Below, piece after piece: positions 36,050-47,870 of a stretch of DNA of 64,000 nucleotides. Each line of letters starts with the position of its first letter. Position 1 is the first letter of the stretch. Under the pieces are notes generated by a model, which did no database searches, was not told the origin of the DNA, and worked only from the letters and a program-made list of their open reading frames with translations. The position numbers and the translations under genes were made by a program. Source of the DNA: Membranipora membranacea (taxonomy: Eukaryota; Bryozoa; Gymnolaemata; Cheilostomatida; Membraniporidae); NCBI GenBank assembly GCA_914767715.1, contig OU612075.1, forward strand, positions 12,340,001 to 12,404,000. The letters run 5' to 3'.

Positions 36050-37121
36050 TTATGCAGGGCAACTAAAGCATCGCTTAATCCTTTTATGGACAGTAAACTG
36101 CTCTTGAACCTTCTCCACCAATGAAAATGTGGAACACATTGTGGCTGAGCTTTGTTTTGGCAGGTTGATTAGCTGAAAAGGGCTGTTTGAAACTATGAAA
36201 GCTTCTTTTTCAATATCGTTATTGTTAAGCTTCTTGACTGTGTTCACAGCTGTTGCCTTTACTGATTCAACTGCATCATTGAACATTGAAATCAGCTGAG
36301 GTTGGCTTGAGTGTTTCTTTTGAAGTTGGGGATATGCCATCTGGAACATTTTAAGTTTTAGTTCGTCAACGCCGAGTCTGGTCTTTGCGTTTGTTGAGTA
36401 AAGGTGAAATTCTGGGTCTGTGTCAAATTCCTTTGTTGCTGAGTCATCACGACATTTGGTGAAGACCAAAATTATTGGTATGTTTTCTGTAGCAACTATA
36501 AATAGAAATAGGATAATAATTATAAAGAATTTCATAAGCAGGCTTGGTATAAAAATAATCCGTCTTTACATTTATCTTCACATGGACATTATATTTCCAA
36601 AATGTTGAGTGATCCAAATACTGATTATTAATTACGTAGCTTACCTTGTGGGATTTTGCGGATGTTTTTGAAAATTCTGATTGATTCCTTTTGAGATTTA
36701 TTAGATCTGCTGTCAAAAAGCACCATGATTACTGAAGTCTTAGCCATGAAATGGACTCCTTCGTTTTCTGTCTCAAGTAGGTGCAGCCCGCTAGGGTGAC
36801 CTGCAAATAAAATACAATACAAATGAATAAATAATATTAAATAAACAAAATAACAGTTCGTAGGGCATCATCACTAGACTGTGCTGAAAAATATTGGTTT
36901 AAAACTCAGTAAACTGAATCATTTTGTGAACTCAATAGCTAGTTCCTTCAATCCCTCAAAACTAACTTACCCATATATTTAGCCGTCACTTTGGATTCTT
37001 GATAGCTCTCGTTCAGCTTTGTGATTTTTGTTACTGCTGCCTTTTTAGTGAGCTGAGCAATCAATGCAGATTTTCCGCAGCTCTTGGCACCAACTATCAA
37101 AACTCTCTTCGTGGAATCCAT
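36050..37121 (-). CDS. Atypical Ras-like small GTPase, copy 2
   Basis: Exons 37121-36971, 36800-36645 and 36495-36050, with exactly the same exon lengths and phases as copy 1 (151, 156, 446 nt; 250 codons). P-loop GAKSCGKSAL (11-20), degenerate switch II HLLETENEG (57-65), TKCRDD (115-120) in the G4 position, STNAKT (136-141) in the G5 position, and a C-terminal tail KRIKRCFSCPA. It is closer to copy 3 than copy 1 in several residues (for example CSTFSL, NDAVESVKATAV) but shares YPQLQKKHSSQPQLIS with copy 1. Its 3' flank abuts the last DYNC2H1 pseudogene remnant only about 250 bases away. No frame damage despite lying next to a dead gene. Confidence 0.86.
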
Positions 37122-37197
37122 TTCTCTATGAGTTTGCTGAGATACTGCTTGAGCTGTTGCTGAGTGAATAATGGTTTAAACACTGGCTACTAGCCGC

Positions 37198-37204
37198 ATT
37201 TATA
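37198..37204 (-). promoter_or_regulatory. TATA box of GTPase copy 2
   Basis: TATAAAT on the - strand, 77 bases above the start codon, with the conserved GTGACATGCA / GCCAGAGGTGCG block at 37217-37239. Confidence 0.7.
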
Positions 37205-37216
37205 CATATAAATTTT

Positions 37217-37239
37217 CGCACCTCTGGCGTGCATGTCAC
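37217..37239 (-). promoter_or_regulatory. Conserved upstream block of GTPase copy 2
   Basis: Same 23-base block as above copies 1 and 3, preceded (forward strand, higher coordinates) by AAGAAAAGTGAGAAATC and, further out, GGTTTCACAC. Confidence 0.5.
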
Positions 37240-37299
37240 AAGAAAAGTGAGAAATCAAACATCTTTCAGCAAAATGTAATCCCCATGGTTTCACACCCA

Positions 37300-38628
37300 C
37301 ATCAGCAGCTACTGCACCATAACTAAGAACACAATATATGAGTATATTGGAGATTAAAATACAACGTAAAGTCTTTACAACATCCTCATCTGCCCCCTAC
37401 AGTTTCCACATAATGCCTTTCACCTTCAGATAAATGAGTGCATAAACTTTACAGGAGTAAATTGATAATGTTTGTGAGTAGCTGCTCCTTGTGCACCAAC
37501 TGCACTGACTGCTCCTATTGCTCCTTCGTCTACAAATTAGAATAGGTGAACGAGTCTTGTGAATGGTTCATATTTCTACCGACAAAATAGTTTCATCATC
37601 AATCCAGCTTGCTTACCAGTTGTCAAAATTGTCACATTCCAATGTGATTCTGAGTGGCCTTCTCCAATTCTGTTTGCCTTCATATGCTGTGCCTAACGTA
37701 ACTCAGTGAGCAAAATAGTGAGACCCTCAAATTTGTGTTCATGACATGATATGGTCACAGCATTGAAAATGAAGCAAGATGAACAAAAACATAGAAATTG
37801 ATGTTATTTGCCATTCAAGTCACTTGGGTAATTGTATATACCATCCATCATATGATATATAATATATATTTTGAGCATTAAAAATGTATGAATAATTTAA
37901 TAAATATATATTTTATAAATGTTTACATAGCATGGCATTATAATATATATCATGTTTACTTTCACACACACAATGGTCGGAACTGTCTGCTCATGATTAT
38001 TTTTCAGATTTTCGCCCTGTTACAACTTCAAGACATAAGGTGTGATTATAATCTTATTTACGGCTACGGTTTGTCTTTTGCTGACGTAACACGGATGTTA
38101 GGTTTGCGTACATCCTGACTTGCAGTATAGTCTAGTCTAGAGCCAATTGTCACGTATCGTTCTGCTCTGGAAAAGATTTGCTTGCGATAAATGAATAGGA
38201 GTCTTAGGTTTTCACTAAGTATATAGATCAAATAGTGTATATAAACAATAAACTATGCTTTAATATCTACCTCAAGGTTATGAAAGGCTTACAAGCAGTT
38301 AGGACAGCAATAGGTGTGATTGCAGCTGCTAAGTCTTAGATTTGCGATGGAGATATTGAGTCAAATTCAAATTGATAGATGTATATATTTATTATATATA
38401 TAAAGACTCAAATCTGTGCTTTTAAGTGTCATCTGTGTGTATTTGGCCCCAACTAAGTGTCACTCAAAAATAAGGAGTCATTTTATATGACCCACAAAAA
38501 ATTGTGTCTTAAATCCTCTTAAATAATCATGTTGGGCATCCTTAACCCAAAAGTAATTAATTGTAGATAGAATAGCCTGACATGGTCGGACAACTCCAAT
38601 GCAAAGATATGCCCTACACACTGATAGC

Positions 38629-38665
<37 letters not shown>

Positions 38666-38940
38666 TGAATCACTCATTGTCCAGGGTTTTTATGGGTACA
38701 ATAGTGGGATATATAATATAGGACACTTTATTGCACAAATGTGTGTATATATATATATATATATTGGAATATGGACAGATGGTTTATTTTTATATCAGTG
38801 CGAGTCATGTTGTCTAAGAACCACAGTGTTGCTTCATCCAGTAGACTTGTTGTTAACATTTATATCATCTTTAATACGGTGTTTTTTTCTAGCTTTCTGC
38901 ATTATTTTGAAAATAATAAGGTATTTGCATTATGTATAGA
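37300..38940. other. Intergenic, AT microsatellites, no supported gene
   Basis: Contains AT-rich low-complexity sequence with AT dinucleotide runs at 38632-38660 and about 38742-38765. ORFs over these runs (Tyr/Ile alternation) are artefacts. Confidence 0.6.
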
Positions 38941-38960
38941 TAATGCAGCTGTGCAGTCAG

Positions 38961-39300
38961 GTGCATCATGTGACCAAGCAGTCATGGACTAGAGAAATGA
39001 CCGCCCTACTTGAATACCCCGCCCACCCAACAAAGCCCAGCACGACCCCCTCATTCCTCCAACCCATCATCCCTACGCCACAGAGCGTCAGCCAACTGTT
39101 CTCCCAGGACCGGGAGGCTGCATCTCTCACTCCCCAGAAGGTACCTGTTGAACAGGGCTACACCTGTTGTCAACAGGGATTGTTCCCCTCTGCAGTTGTT
39201 GGCCCTTGAAGGTCAATATGTAAAACTTGACCTTGTATTATTATAGCGGAGAAAACTTGGAAATATCTCTCCTGAATCAGAAGAATTCATAAATAACAAG
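38961..39300 (+). CDS. Two putative exons of an unidentified gene
   Basis: 38961-39140 (180 nt, preceded by CAG) reads VHHVTKQSWTREMTALLEYP, then a Pro/Ser/Thr-rich stretch with SFLQPIIPTPQSVSQLFSQD, ending SLTPQK before GTACCT. 39247-39300 (54 nt, TATAG / GTAAAA) continues in phase 0 as RRKLGNISPESEEFINNK. Base composition is clearly more GC-rich than the surroundings, and the two frames join without a stop. An acceptor 12 bases earlier (38949) also fits. I do not recognise the protein: it looks like a disordered, Pro-rich segment followed by a basic patch. Neighbouring exons were not found with confidence. Confidence 0.4.
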
Positions 39301-40169
39301 GTAAAACGATAATAAATCAACATTTGGATAGGAAAAGTTTTAATGTTTTAAAGTATGAGGAAACGTTTCCTTGCGGGTGAATTTTCAGCTTTACACTCAA
39401 ATCAGATTCTTGTTAAGTTATAATTTGATTAAGGTGATATAATGCTTCAAGTGAACAATCAGCAGCGTGATTTTCTGAAACAAAGGGTTAAAATGTAAGC
39501 ATTCATTTTATCTCGAGTGTCACCCAAGCGATGATAATTGATACAGAACTATGATTTTAATTTTACTTTTGGTCTAGTTCTGGTCAGCGATGGTTTCTGA
39601 TTGTTAGGCTATTGGTTATTTGCTATTAATGTATTTGGTCTCCTTTTTCTGTACTAATGACAACCACATACTGGTGATGCCCTCCAGTGTTTATGTTGGT
39701 CATAATGTCATGGTCCTGTTTGAATACACTCTGACACGATCTGACATTATACCTGGTCAAAGTTTCTACTGCAGCAGGGTCATCAGATGGTTCAACAGGG
39801 AGAGCACTTGAATCTCGTTTTAGTACCTGTTTTACTACGAGCCGAGTAAATAAGTGTTAGTGATATTTTTATTCACCATATTATCATGATGGCCTGAATT
39901 AATCGAGGTCATTGCAATATCTCTTTTCTAGTGCTATTATAATTAAAAAGTATCAGATTATATTACCCCATCAACCACATGTTTTTGTATTACTGCCAGT
40001 GTAACTGGCAAACGATAATTATATGCTGCATAGAGGATGTGTGATATGTCAGAGTTGTTTGCCATAATATCGGTAAGTATTTCTTATGATCAAGAGGAAC
40101 ACATAAAACTTGATAAGATTAGTCATGCAACACCTGTTCCCTGTTGTTGGATATCCTTGCATTCAGATA

Positions 40170-40810
40170 TCAATTCAAAAAAGCGTAAGCTTTCAAGCTG
40201 TTGTGAACACACTACGAGGTGATACCAATTCTCACAAAGGTGGGCAATGATTGATTACCACTGCCATCAAAACATAGCCAATAGTTGAGACCTTCATTTT
40301 ATTGAATTTGTGCCCCATTATGACACTTCACACTGCATGTTTTGAGAAGAACAGGGACCCATAAGGCTTTCAAGCTGTACAAATCACACCTTGGGAAGAT
40401 ACTGATTCTCATAAAGAACTTTTTTCTGTTACCATGCGGATTATCATATTCAAATTGCGTAGGCAGTCAAGCTGTTGGGTCACACTAGGGCCAGATACCA
40501 AGTTTCATCTTAATTATCACCGGACGTTGAACAAATAAAACCAATATTGTCCATCTGATTGCAGACTGGAGATTCTGCCCAATCCCGTACAAGCGTTGGC
40601 ACGATTGCCTGAAATTCCCGTCAAATGTTCAGTAGGAACCACATGGAAATATGTAAAATTTTTAATAATTAGATTGTTCTTTATCAATTAGTTGTAAGTT
40701 TCGCTCAAAATTAAGAGCAGCATCATGATTCACATAAAAAAGCGTATAGTAGGCAAGCAAGCTGTTGGTGTCACACCTGTTTTGGATACTAATTACAAAT
40801 TACTATGGTC
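40170..40810. repeat. Four diverged copies of a 50-bp motif
   Basis: Copies near 40182, 40369, 40456 and 40741 share GCGTAGGCAATCAAGCTGTT-like sequence, then GTCACAC, then GATACTAATTCTCA-like sequence, with irregular spacing. The last copy lies inside the left arm of the large inverted repeat. No protein reading is conserved among them. Confidence 0.5.
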
Positions 40811-42242
40811 ATTGAGAAAATCTCTCGGATTTTTCTCTGTATATGATTGGTATGATATGCAACACCCACATGATTATTGCTTGCCGTTCCAAACAAAGCC
40901 AACGTCTGGTACATGGCCTTGACTGATGCTTTAAACATAACACACAGGCCCAATGTTTACATATTAGAAAGTGTCACCAAGGCAGTGGGTTGAAGCTAGC
41001 ATTTCCCACACAGAGGCGTTTTGCAAACATAAAAAAACAAAGCTCACCTATCCTCACCTTTCTCTGTCCTGTTCGGGTAGCAGGTGCCTGCAGTACATTC
41101 AACTTAATTAAACTTCTCCATCTAATTCTATCCGGAGCATCCTCTTCATTGAGGGAACAGGATTGAAGATAATTTCTGCTTGTCCCTTTAAACTATACTT
41201 CGGATGTCCGAGGATTCTTCTTACCTATACTATCATCTACATTGAATAACATTTTCATGCAGTATACCCCCAGGTCTATGTGGGGTTAACACATAAACAA
41301 TAAAGGAAATATGGCACACTGTTTGCAGATCGACTCTGTGATATAAGTTCCTCTGGACCGATCTGACACTGCCGCATACTGGCCCAATGAATATATTTCC
41401 ATTTTGTCTATTGATGTTTTCAAGTGTCAGTTTGGTGAATTTTCAGTTTGTGAACTCGATCTGTCGGAAATGTGTAGTGGTAATATGTTGTTGAGATGAT
41501 CAATGTTATATAGGTTTTCTTTACCAATTTCCAAGTCTGTATCAATGTTAGGATTAATTCATGTCCTACTCATGGCATTATGAAATACTTTTGGTAGCTT
41601 GTGACAAAATGGTTAGTGTTCTGCAATGCTGATCCAATTCGCTCAAAGAGACTAGAAGTAAACAACTTGTTATTGCTATTTAAACATGTGATAGAATTTT
41701 GTGGTAATATTTAGAGAACAGTCCATTCCACAGTCTTGAGGTAACACAACAATTTGGCTAGTGACTTCATACTACATCCTCTGCAGATCACTGTGTACAA
41801 GAACTGCAATTTTAATGGTGCGAGCCTTCTTGTTCCATCAAGTGATCTTTTTTTTTCAGATTTGTGACACACTTACATTTGATATTCTGATGCATATAAA
41901 GGTGGCTACCCTTTTACCTTACATAATCATGAAAATCTTGAGTTGGTAACTGAGGTTGCATGTGTAGAAATAAACATGTTTTTAAATAAAAATTCTGTCC
42001 GACTTGGTGTTGAGTACAACAGCCTGTTGACAGGTGTTGATGACAGGAAGTTCTCCAGTTGCATCTCTGGTCGCTTAATTTAGATCTGCTTCTGAACCTT
42101 GCACCAAATGCAATAGTTCCTCTCCTCAAACAACATCATTTACATGCATCACAAATTCATGTTAAATTCCCTGTTGAAAATTGGCTCTAAATGCCAATCT
42201 GAGGTGTTTATGAGTTTGGGTTATACGATAATTTAAGAGGCT
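40570..42242 (+). repeat. Left arm of large inverted repeat
   Basis: About 1.67 kb that is closely repeated in inverse orientation at 45038-46640. Matching landmarks: ACAAGCGTTGGCACGATTGC with its inverse near 46610, GACTGATGCTTTAAACATAA with its inverse near 46270, and ATACGATAATTTAAGAGGCT at the inner end with its inverse at 45038. No ORF longer than about 65 codons lies in the arm. Confidence 0.88.
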
Positions 42243-42254
42243 ACATGTTAACCA

Positions 42255-42302
42255 GGTAGTTGACCAGCTACCTGGTCAACTCTTGAAGTTGACCAGGTAG
42301 CG
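42255..42302. repeat. Compact palindrome at the inner edge of the left arm
   Basis: GTTGACCAG - CTAC - CTGGTCAAC forms a 9-bp perfect stem, and GTTGACCAGGTAGC follows as a third copy. It lies just inside the left arm boundary and has no counterpart at the right arm. Confidence 0.7.
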
Positions 42303-43235
42303 GCGCGAAATCAATGAAATAATGTTGTTAATACTGGAGACTAAGGGAGCCAGTGGATTTAAAGTTTTTTTTGCGAGGCAATCTCAGATTTGGGATAATT
42401 ACTCTGTACCGTGATTAGATTTGAATTAGAGTTTGGTAAAATACTTTGATGGAAATATACAAATCGAATTTAGTCAATTTTCTAATTTTTGCATAAAAGC
42501 GTACAACCTCCAGCCCCCTCACTCTTCTGATCATGATTGCACTTTCACCCAATCTAACAATCATTATAATTATGTACATTCGCAAAATAAAAAACTCACC
42601 ACATTCATTATCAGCAGCAAAAGACAGGAAGTTAGGTCAGCTTTCAATGACATCCTGTCTATCTGATTCCACAAGTGTGTTATGATGACTTGCTACGCGT
42701 GCAATGGAATGTGTGTGAAGGATTAACAAAAAGTGTTAATTATACTTAATTAGACAATTACTAACAATTTTGACAACAAGAATATCAAGGTAATTAAGTA
42801 ATTATGCCTGTTAAGGGCTAACCTCCCTTTTTGTGACACTCAAGCTTACAGCTTAAAATTCATTACAGTAAATGTGTTATAACGTTATAACATTTTATTA
42901 CTATCTGTACTAGTTTCAACACCTGCTAGGGAGCTACCATTCAAGAGTGAGAGAGAAAAATGCCAAAATTGATTCCTGTTTACCATATAGCTGACTGTGA
43001 TGGCTGAGAATGCTATAGCATTACATCAAGAGCTCCTTTGTAGACAGATAATGAATACTTATATACCAGGCTTACAAAGTGGATTTACCCTTGCGTCTCT
43101 CCACCCACATGCCATAACATTCAGAGCTAACTCCATGCTCAGAGCATCTTTGGCTAGCAGTAGTCAGTGGTTCTGTTGAGAATATGACCTCATTCTAATA
43201 TCGCTTCTCTCCACTTAGGCATGTAGGCTGATTAA

Positions 43236-44300
43236 TACAAAGTAGATCCTCGCTCAACTGATGAGCGATGTTGTACTTTTTTATTAGTGGCAAAGTTTGG
43301 TGATAATTCTGCTAGCATAGTTTAGCTGATGTATTATATTTATGCAGTTGCTGCCAACATTCACAGATTGCACAAAATATAATGTTGGGTACAGTATGAC
43401 ATAGTAGAGTCGAACATAATTATTTTGTCGGCTCTTCATACTCAATACTCAGAGTTTTCTGTGCTTACAAAAATTGTGAGCGGACAATTCGAATGAATTG
43501 CTTTCGAGTTCTATCATGATGAAACAAAAAGAAAAATTTTTGCTTCTGCGGGAATTTGAACCTGGGCCTCCTGTCAGTGGCGTATATTAGCACTCACGGC
43601 CCACGGATTTCCGTGAGTGTCTGAATAGCTCAGTGTGTAGAGCGTACGCTTTATAATCACTGATAATAAAATTGTTGTGGGTTCGAATCCCATTGAAGTC
43701 AGTTTTTTTTCAAATGGGTGCTTTATAACTGGAGCATTTTTACCGTAATCTTCTACTGCTATTGAGTTGTTTTCTGAAAGTACCCAACAGCTCAGTGAGC
43801 TATTGAGATACCTCTCTGCTTGCACTATTTTGCTACCGATATGCAAAAATTTCCGTGGTGGGAGGGCGCTTAAGCGCCCCTCCCACACCCTCCCCGCCAC
43901 GCCTACGGCGTGTGGATCGGGCTGCGCCCGATTATTATGCTCATCTCTGAAAAGTCAGTGAGTGAAATTTTTTAGAATATACGCCCCTGCCTCCTGTGTC
44001 TTAGCTTTTGATGCTACCTTACACTGCAATAACTAATAATTACAGCTTCTATCTTGCCTGGTCATCTACATACAAACATATTAAATACAATGTCAAGTCA
44101 ATTATATAATATTGTCTAGCGCTGTAAAGGCTTTTAATATTACAATAGCATAAATGAATGCAATTAATTTAGCAGGCAGGGTTAACTATACAATACTGAT
44201 TGTTGATTGGCTAATGATATATAGGTCTAAAGCGAACAATTCTAGAATTGTTCAGAATTGTCCAACAATTCTTAGGCATGAAACGCAGTGCTCTAAATGT
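43236..44300 (+). repeat. Direct segmental repeat, unit A
   Basis: From AGTAGATCCTCG through CAGTTGCTGCCAACATT and GCAGGCAGGGTTAACTATAC to CTAGAATTGTTCAGAATTGT, this segment matches 46768-47870 in the same orientation. Unit A is interrupted by the hAT-like element at 43575-43989. There is no conserved ORF between units. Confidence 0.8.
43575..43989. mobile_element. 415-bp hAT-like non-autonomous element with tRNA-like segment
   Basis: Ends CAGTGGCGTATATT and AATATACGCCCCTG are inverted, and the 8-bp CCTCCTGT is duplicated at 43567-43574 and 43990-43997, the target length of hAT elements. The paralogous site in unit B (about 47583) has no insertion. Inside are an A-box-like TAGCTCAGTGTGTAGAGC (43626-43643) and a B box GGTTCGAATCC (43680-43690), so part of the element derives from a tRNA gene, and a GC-rich hairpin segment at about 43860-43930. 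Acceptor-stem pairing fails at several positions, so it is not a working tRNA. Confidence 0.85.
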
Positions 44301-45037
44301 GATGGGAAGAAAGTCATAGTGAGTGGATTACAGCAGGAAAATAACTGCCAAGCTGGTGCAGTTAGTACTCACTTTCTTCCAGGAATATCTGAACCTGAAA
44401 AACTCATTCTGCCAACTAAAGGTGAATTCTGTTCTCATTATACAGATTCAGGCTGGCATGTTAACAAGAGAAGCTAGAGAGAAGCGTCATAAGAACTCTG
44501 GGATGTGAGATCTGGATTGGTAAAGCGAGCGATATATGTCAGAATGATATATAAATCATACAGATTTATATAATATCAAAGTTTTGGGTGAGATTAAAAT
44601 TTAACCGCTCTTCCTTGATAATCATTATAGAACTTAAATTCATCAACACCTCACATTGACATCTGTGACGTGTGCAAATTATGTTGTGAAATTAAACTAG
44701 TTAAATTTTGTACAAGGAATGGAAGCAGATCCATAACTACCGACCAGATTGGGCTCAATCAAATGAAGATCCTAGAATCTTCTAGAAAGACCTAGACCTA
44801 ATAACCAATATTTGAAGAAACCTTTCCAGCAGAATCCAGTCCGTAAACCCGCACCTCTACCGGAAAAAAAAAACAAGCAACATCAATGTTTCTCACATGG
44901 ATCACAGGGTATCGAGACTATAAATGGCCATGAGTTTTTTACCAGCATGGAATGTCTGAATCGCATATTCCATTCCACTTTCATTCTGTGCATGTTTATA
45001 TCATGATATCAGATAAGATAAAATTTAGACACAAATA

Positions 45038-46640
45038 AGCCTCTTAAATTATCGTATAACCCAAACTCATAAACACCTCAGATTGGCATTTAGAGCCAAT
45101 TTTCAACAGGGAATTTAACATGAATTTGTGATGCATGTAAATGATGTTGTTTGAGGAGAGGAACTGGAGAACTTCCTGTCATCAACACCTGTCAACAGGC
45201 TGTTGTACTCAACACCAAGTCGGACAGAATTTTTATTTAAAAACATGTTTATTTCTACACATGCAACCTCAGTTAACAACTCAAGTTTTTCATGATTACG
45301 TAAGGTAAAAGGGTAGCCACCTTTATATGCATCAGAAAATCAAATGTAAGTGTGTCACAAATCTGAAAAAAAAAGATCACTTGATGGAGCAAGAAGGCTT
45401 GCACCATTAAAATTGCAGTTCTTGTACGCAGTGATCTGCAGAGGATGTAGTATGAAGTCACTAGCCAAATTGTTGTGTTACCTCAAGACTGTGGAATGGA
45501 CTGTTCTCTAAATATTACCACAAAATTCTATCACATGTTTAAATAGCAAGAATAAGTTGTTTACTTCTAGTCTCTTTGAGCGAATTGGTTCAGCATTGCA
45601 GAACACTAACCATTTTGTCACAAGCTACCAAAAGTATTTCATAATGCCATGAATTAATCCTAACATTGATACAGACTTGGAAATTGGTACAGAAAAGCTA
45701 TATAACATTGATCATCTCAACAACATATTACCACTACACATTTCCGACAGATCGAGTTCACAAACTGAAAATTCACCAAACTGACACTTGAAAACATCGA
45801 TAGGCAAAATGAAAATATATTCATTGGGCCAGTTTGCGGCAGTGTCAGATCGGTCCAGAGGAACTTATATCACAGAGTCGATCTGCAAACAGTGTGCCAT
45901 ATTTCCATTATTGTTTATGTGTTAACCCCACATAGACCTGGGGGTATACTGCATGAAAATGTTATTCAATGTAGATGATAGTATAGGTAAGAAGAATCCT
46001 CAGACATCCGAAGTATAGTTTAAAGGGACAAGCAGAAATTATCTTCAATCCTGTTCCCTCAATGAAGAGGATGCTCCAGATAGAATTAGATGGAGAAGTT
46101 TAATTAAGTTGAATGTACTGCAGGTACCTGCTACCCGAACAGGACAGAGAAAGGTGAGGATAGGTGAGCTTTGTTTTTTTATGTTTGCAAAACGCCTCTG
46201 TGTGGGAAATGCTAGCTTCAACCCACTGCCTTGGTGAAACTTTCTAATATGTAAACATTGGGCCTGTGTGTTATGTTTAAAGCATCAGTCAAGGCCATGT
46301 ACCAGACGTTGGCTTTGTTTGTAACGGCAAGCAATAATCATGTGGGTGTTGCATATCATACCAATCATATACAGAGAAAAATCCGAGAGATTTTCTCAAT
46401 GACCATAGTAATTTGTAATTAGTATCCAAAACAGGTGTGACACCAACAGCTTGCTTGCCTACGCTTTTTTATGTAAATCATGATGCTGCTATTAATTTTG
46501 AGCGAAACTTACAACTAATTGATTAAGAACAATCTAATTATTAAAAATTTTACATATTTCCATGTGGTTCCTACTGAACATTTGACGGGAATTTCAGGCA
46601 ATCGTGCCAACGCTTGTACGGGATTGGACAGAATCTCCTT
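45038..46640 (-). repeat. Right arm of large inverted repeat
   Basis: Inverse copy of 40570-42242, about 70 bases shorter overall, separated from it by 2.8 kb. Outer sequence beyond 46640 is unrelated to that before 40570. No target duplication could be identified. Confidence 0.88.
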
Positions 46641-46767
46641 TTGGGATGCTAAAAAAATCCCATGGAGCGTAGATGAACACTATGCCAATAATCAGTACTG
46701 ATACTACATGACTATAATATGACACCAAGTATGCGTTTCACTGTCAAGCTTATTTTCAGTAGTCTGA

Positions 46768-47870
46768 TACACAGTAGATCCTCGTGGACCGGTGAGCAAT
46801 TTCAGACTTTTTAATTAGTAGCAAGTAATAATTCCACTAGAATTGTTTAGCAGATTTATTCTAAATATTATTCAGTTGCTGCCAACATTGACAGATTGCA
46901 CAAAAGATAATGTAGTGTATGGTATGATATAGTAAAATTGATCCCAAGGATTTTGTCGGCTTATCATAACAATACTCGGAGTGTTCTGTGCTTTGAAAAA
47001 TTGTGAGTGGAAAACTTCTTACACATAATCTCCATAACAGTATTCCTGATTCTAAAGATTAGCCTACTTCTGTTATGTCGGTAGCAGGTTGATTATCGAT
47101 AGCCTTGTTTTTACTTTTGAAGATTATTCCCTACATCTAATAGCGAGCATTTTTCAAAATAATTGGTCAGATACCATGATGATTGGAGCAGGACCAAACT
47201 AGTGGAGGGTCTTGTTTTCCTTGTTGATCAAGCAGCATGCAAATTTGGGAGCAGTCACGCCGAGTTAATTTGAAATGGCAGTCTTCAACCGGATGAATGC
47301 TGTTACTCTGAAAATTGGAAATGAATATTGTTTTTTTTAATATCGACCTGTTATTAGCATCATTTATCTATCAGTATGCCAAAAAATGATAAACTGGTGG
47401 AAGGAACTGCTCGTGGAAGGATGAGTCTTTGCTCAGTTTTAGAAGGGTGGGATGAAAGGAATATCACAAGCTTCCATGCAACAATTAGGAACAAATTACT
47501 CTTGATTCAAATGGGATGCTTTTGTACTCCATCATGATAAAATGTAAAGAAAAGATTCAACCCAGTTGGGAATTAAACCTGGGCCTCCCGCTACACAGTC
47601 TTTGATGCTACATTACACAGCAGTATCTATTCGTTAAAGCATCTATATACATAGAAACTCATTGAATATAATGTCAAGCCAATTATGTAAAGGCTTATAC
47701 AATAACAATACTATACGATACAATACAATAGTTTATTTAGCAGGCAGGGTTAATTATACAATACTGATTGCTGGTTGGGTAATGGTACATAGGTCTAAAA
47801 TGAACAATTCTAGAATTGTTCAGAATTGTTAGACAATTGTCTAACACTTCTGGGGCATGAAACCCAGTGG
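46768..47870 (+). repeat. Direct segmental repeat, unit B
   Basis: Same-orientation copy of unit A without the hAT-like insertion. It ends in CTAGAATTGTTCAGAATTGT and a further inverted AGACAATTGTCT, and runs directly into the 265-bp tandem repeat. Confidence 0.8.

Noticed and set aside
40170-40810. CRISPR-like spaced repeats
   Set aside because: Copies are diverged and irregularly spaced, and the genome is eukaryotic.
43600-43700. Possible functional tRNA gene
   Set aside because: A and B boxes are good, but the acceptor stem mispairs at several positions and the segment lies inside a hAT-like element.
44154-44508. Two overlapping + strand ORFs
   Set aside because: They lie at the end of repeat unit A and are not kept in unit B; neither has a recognised family.
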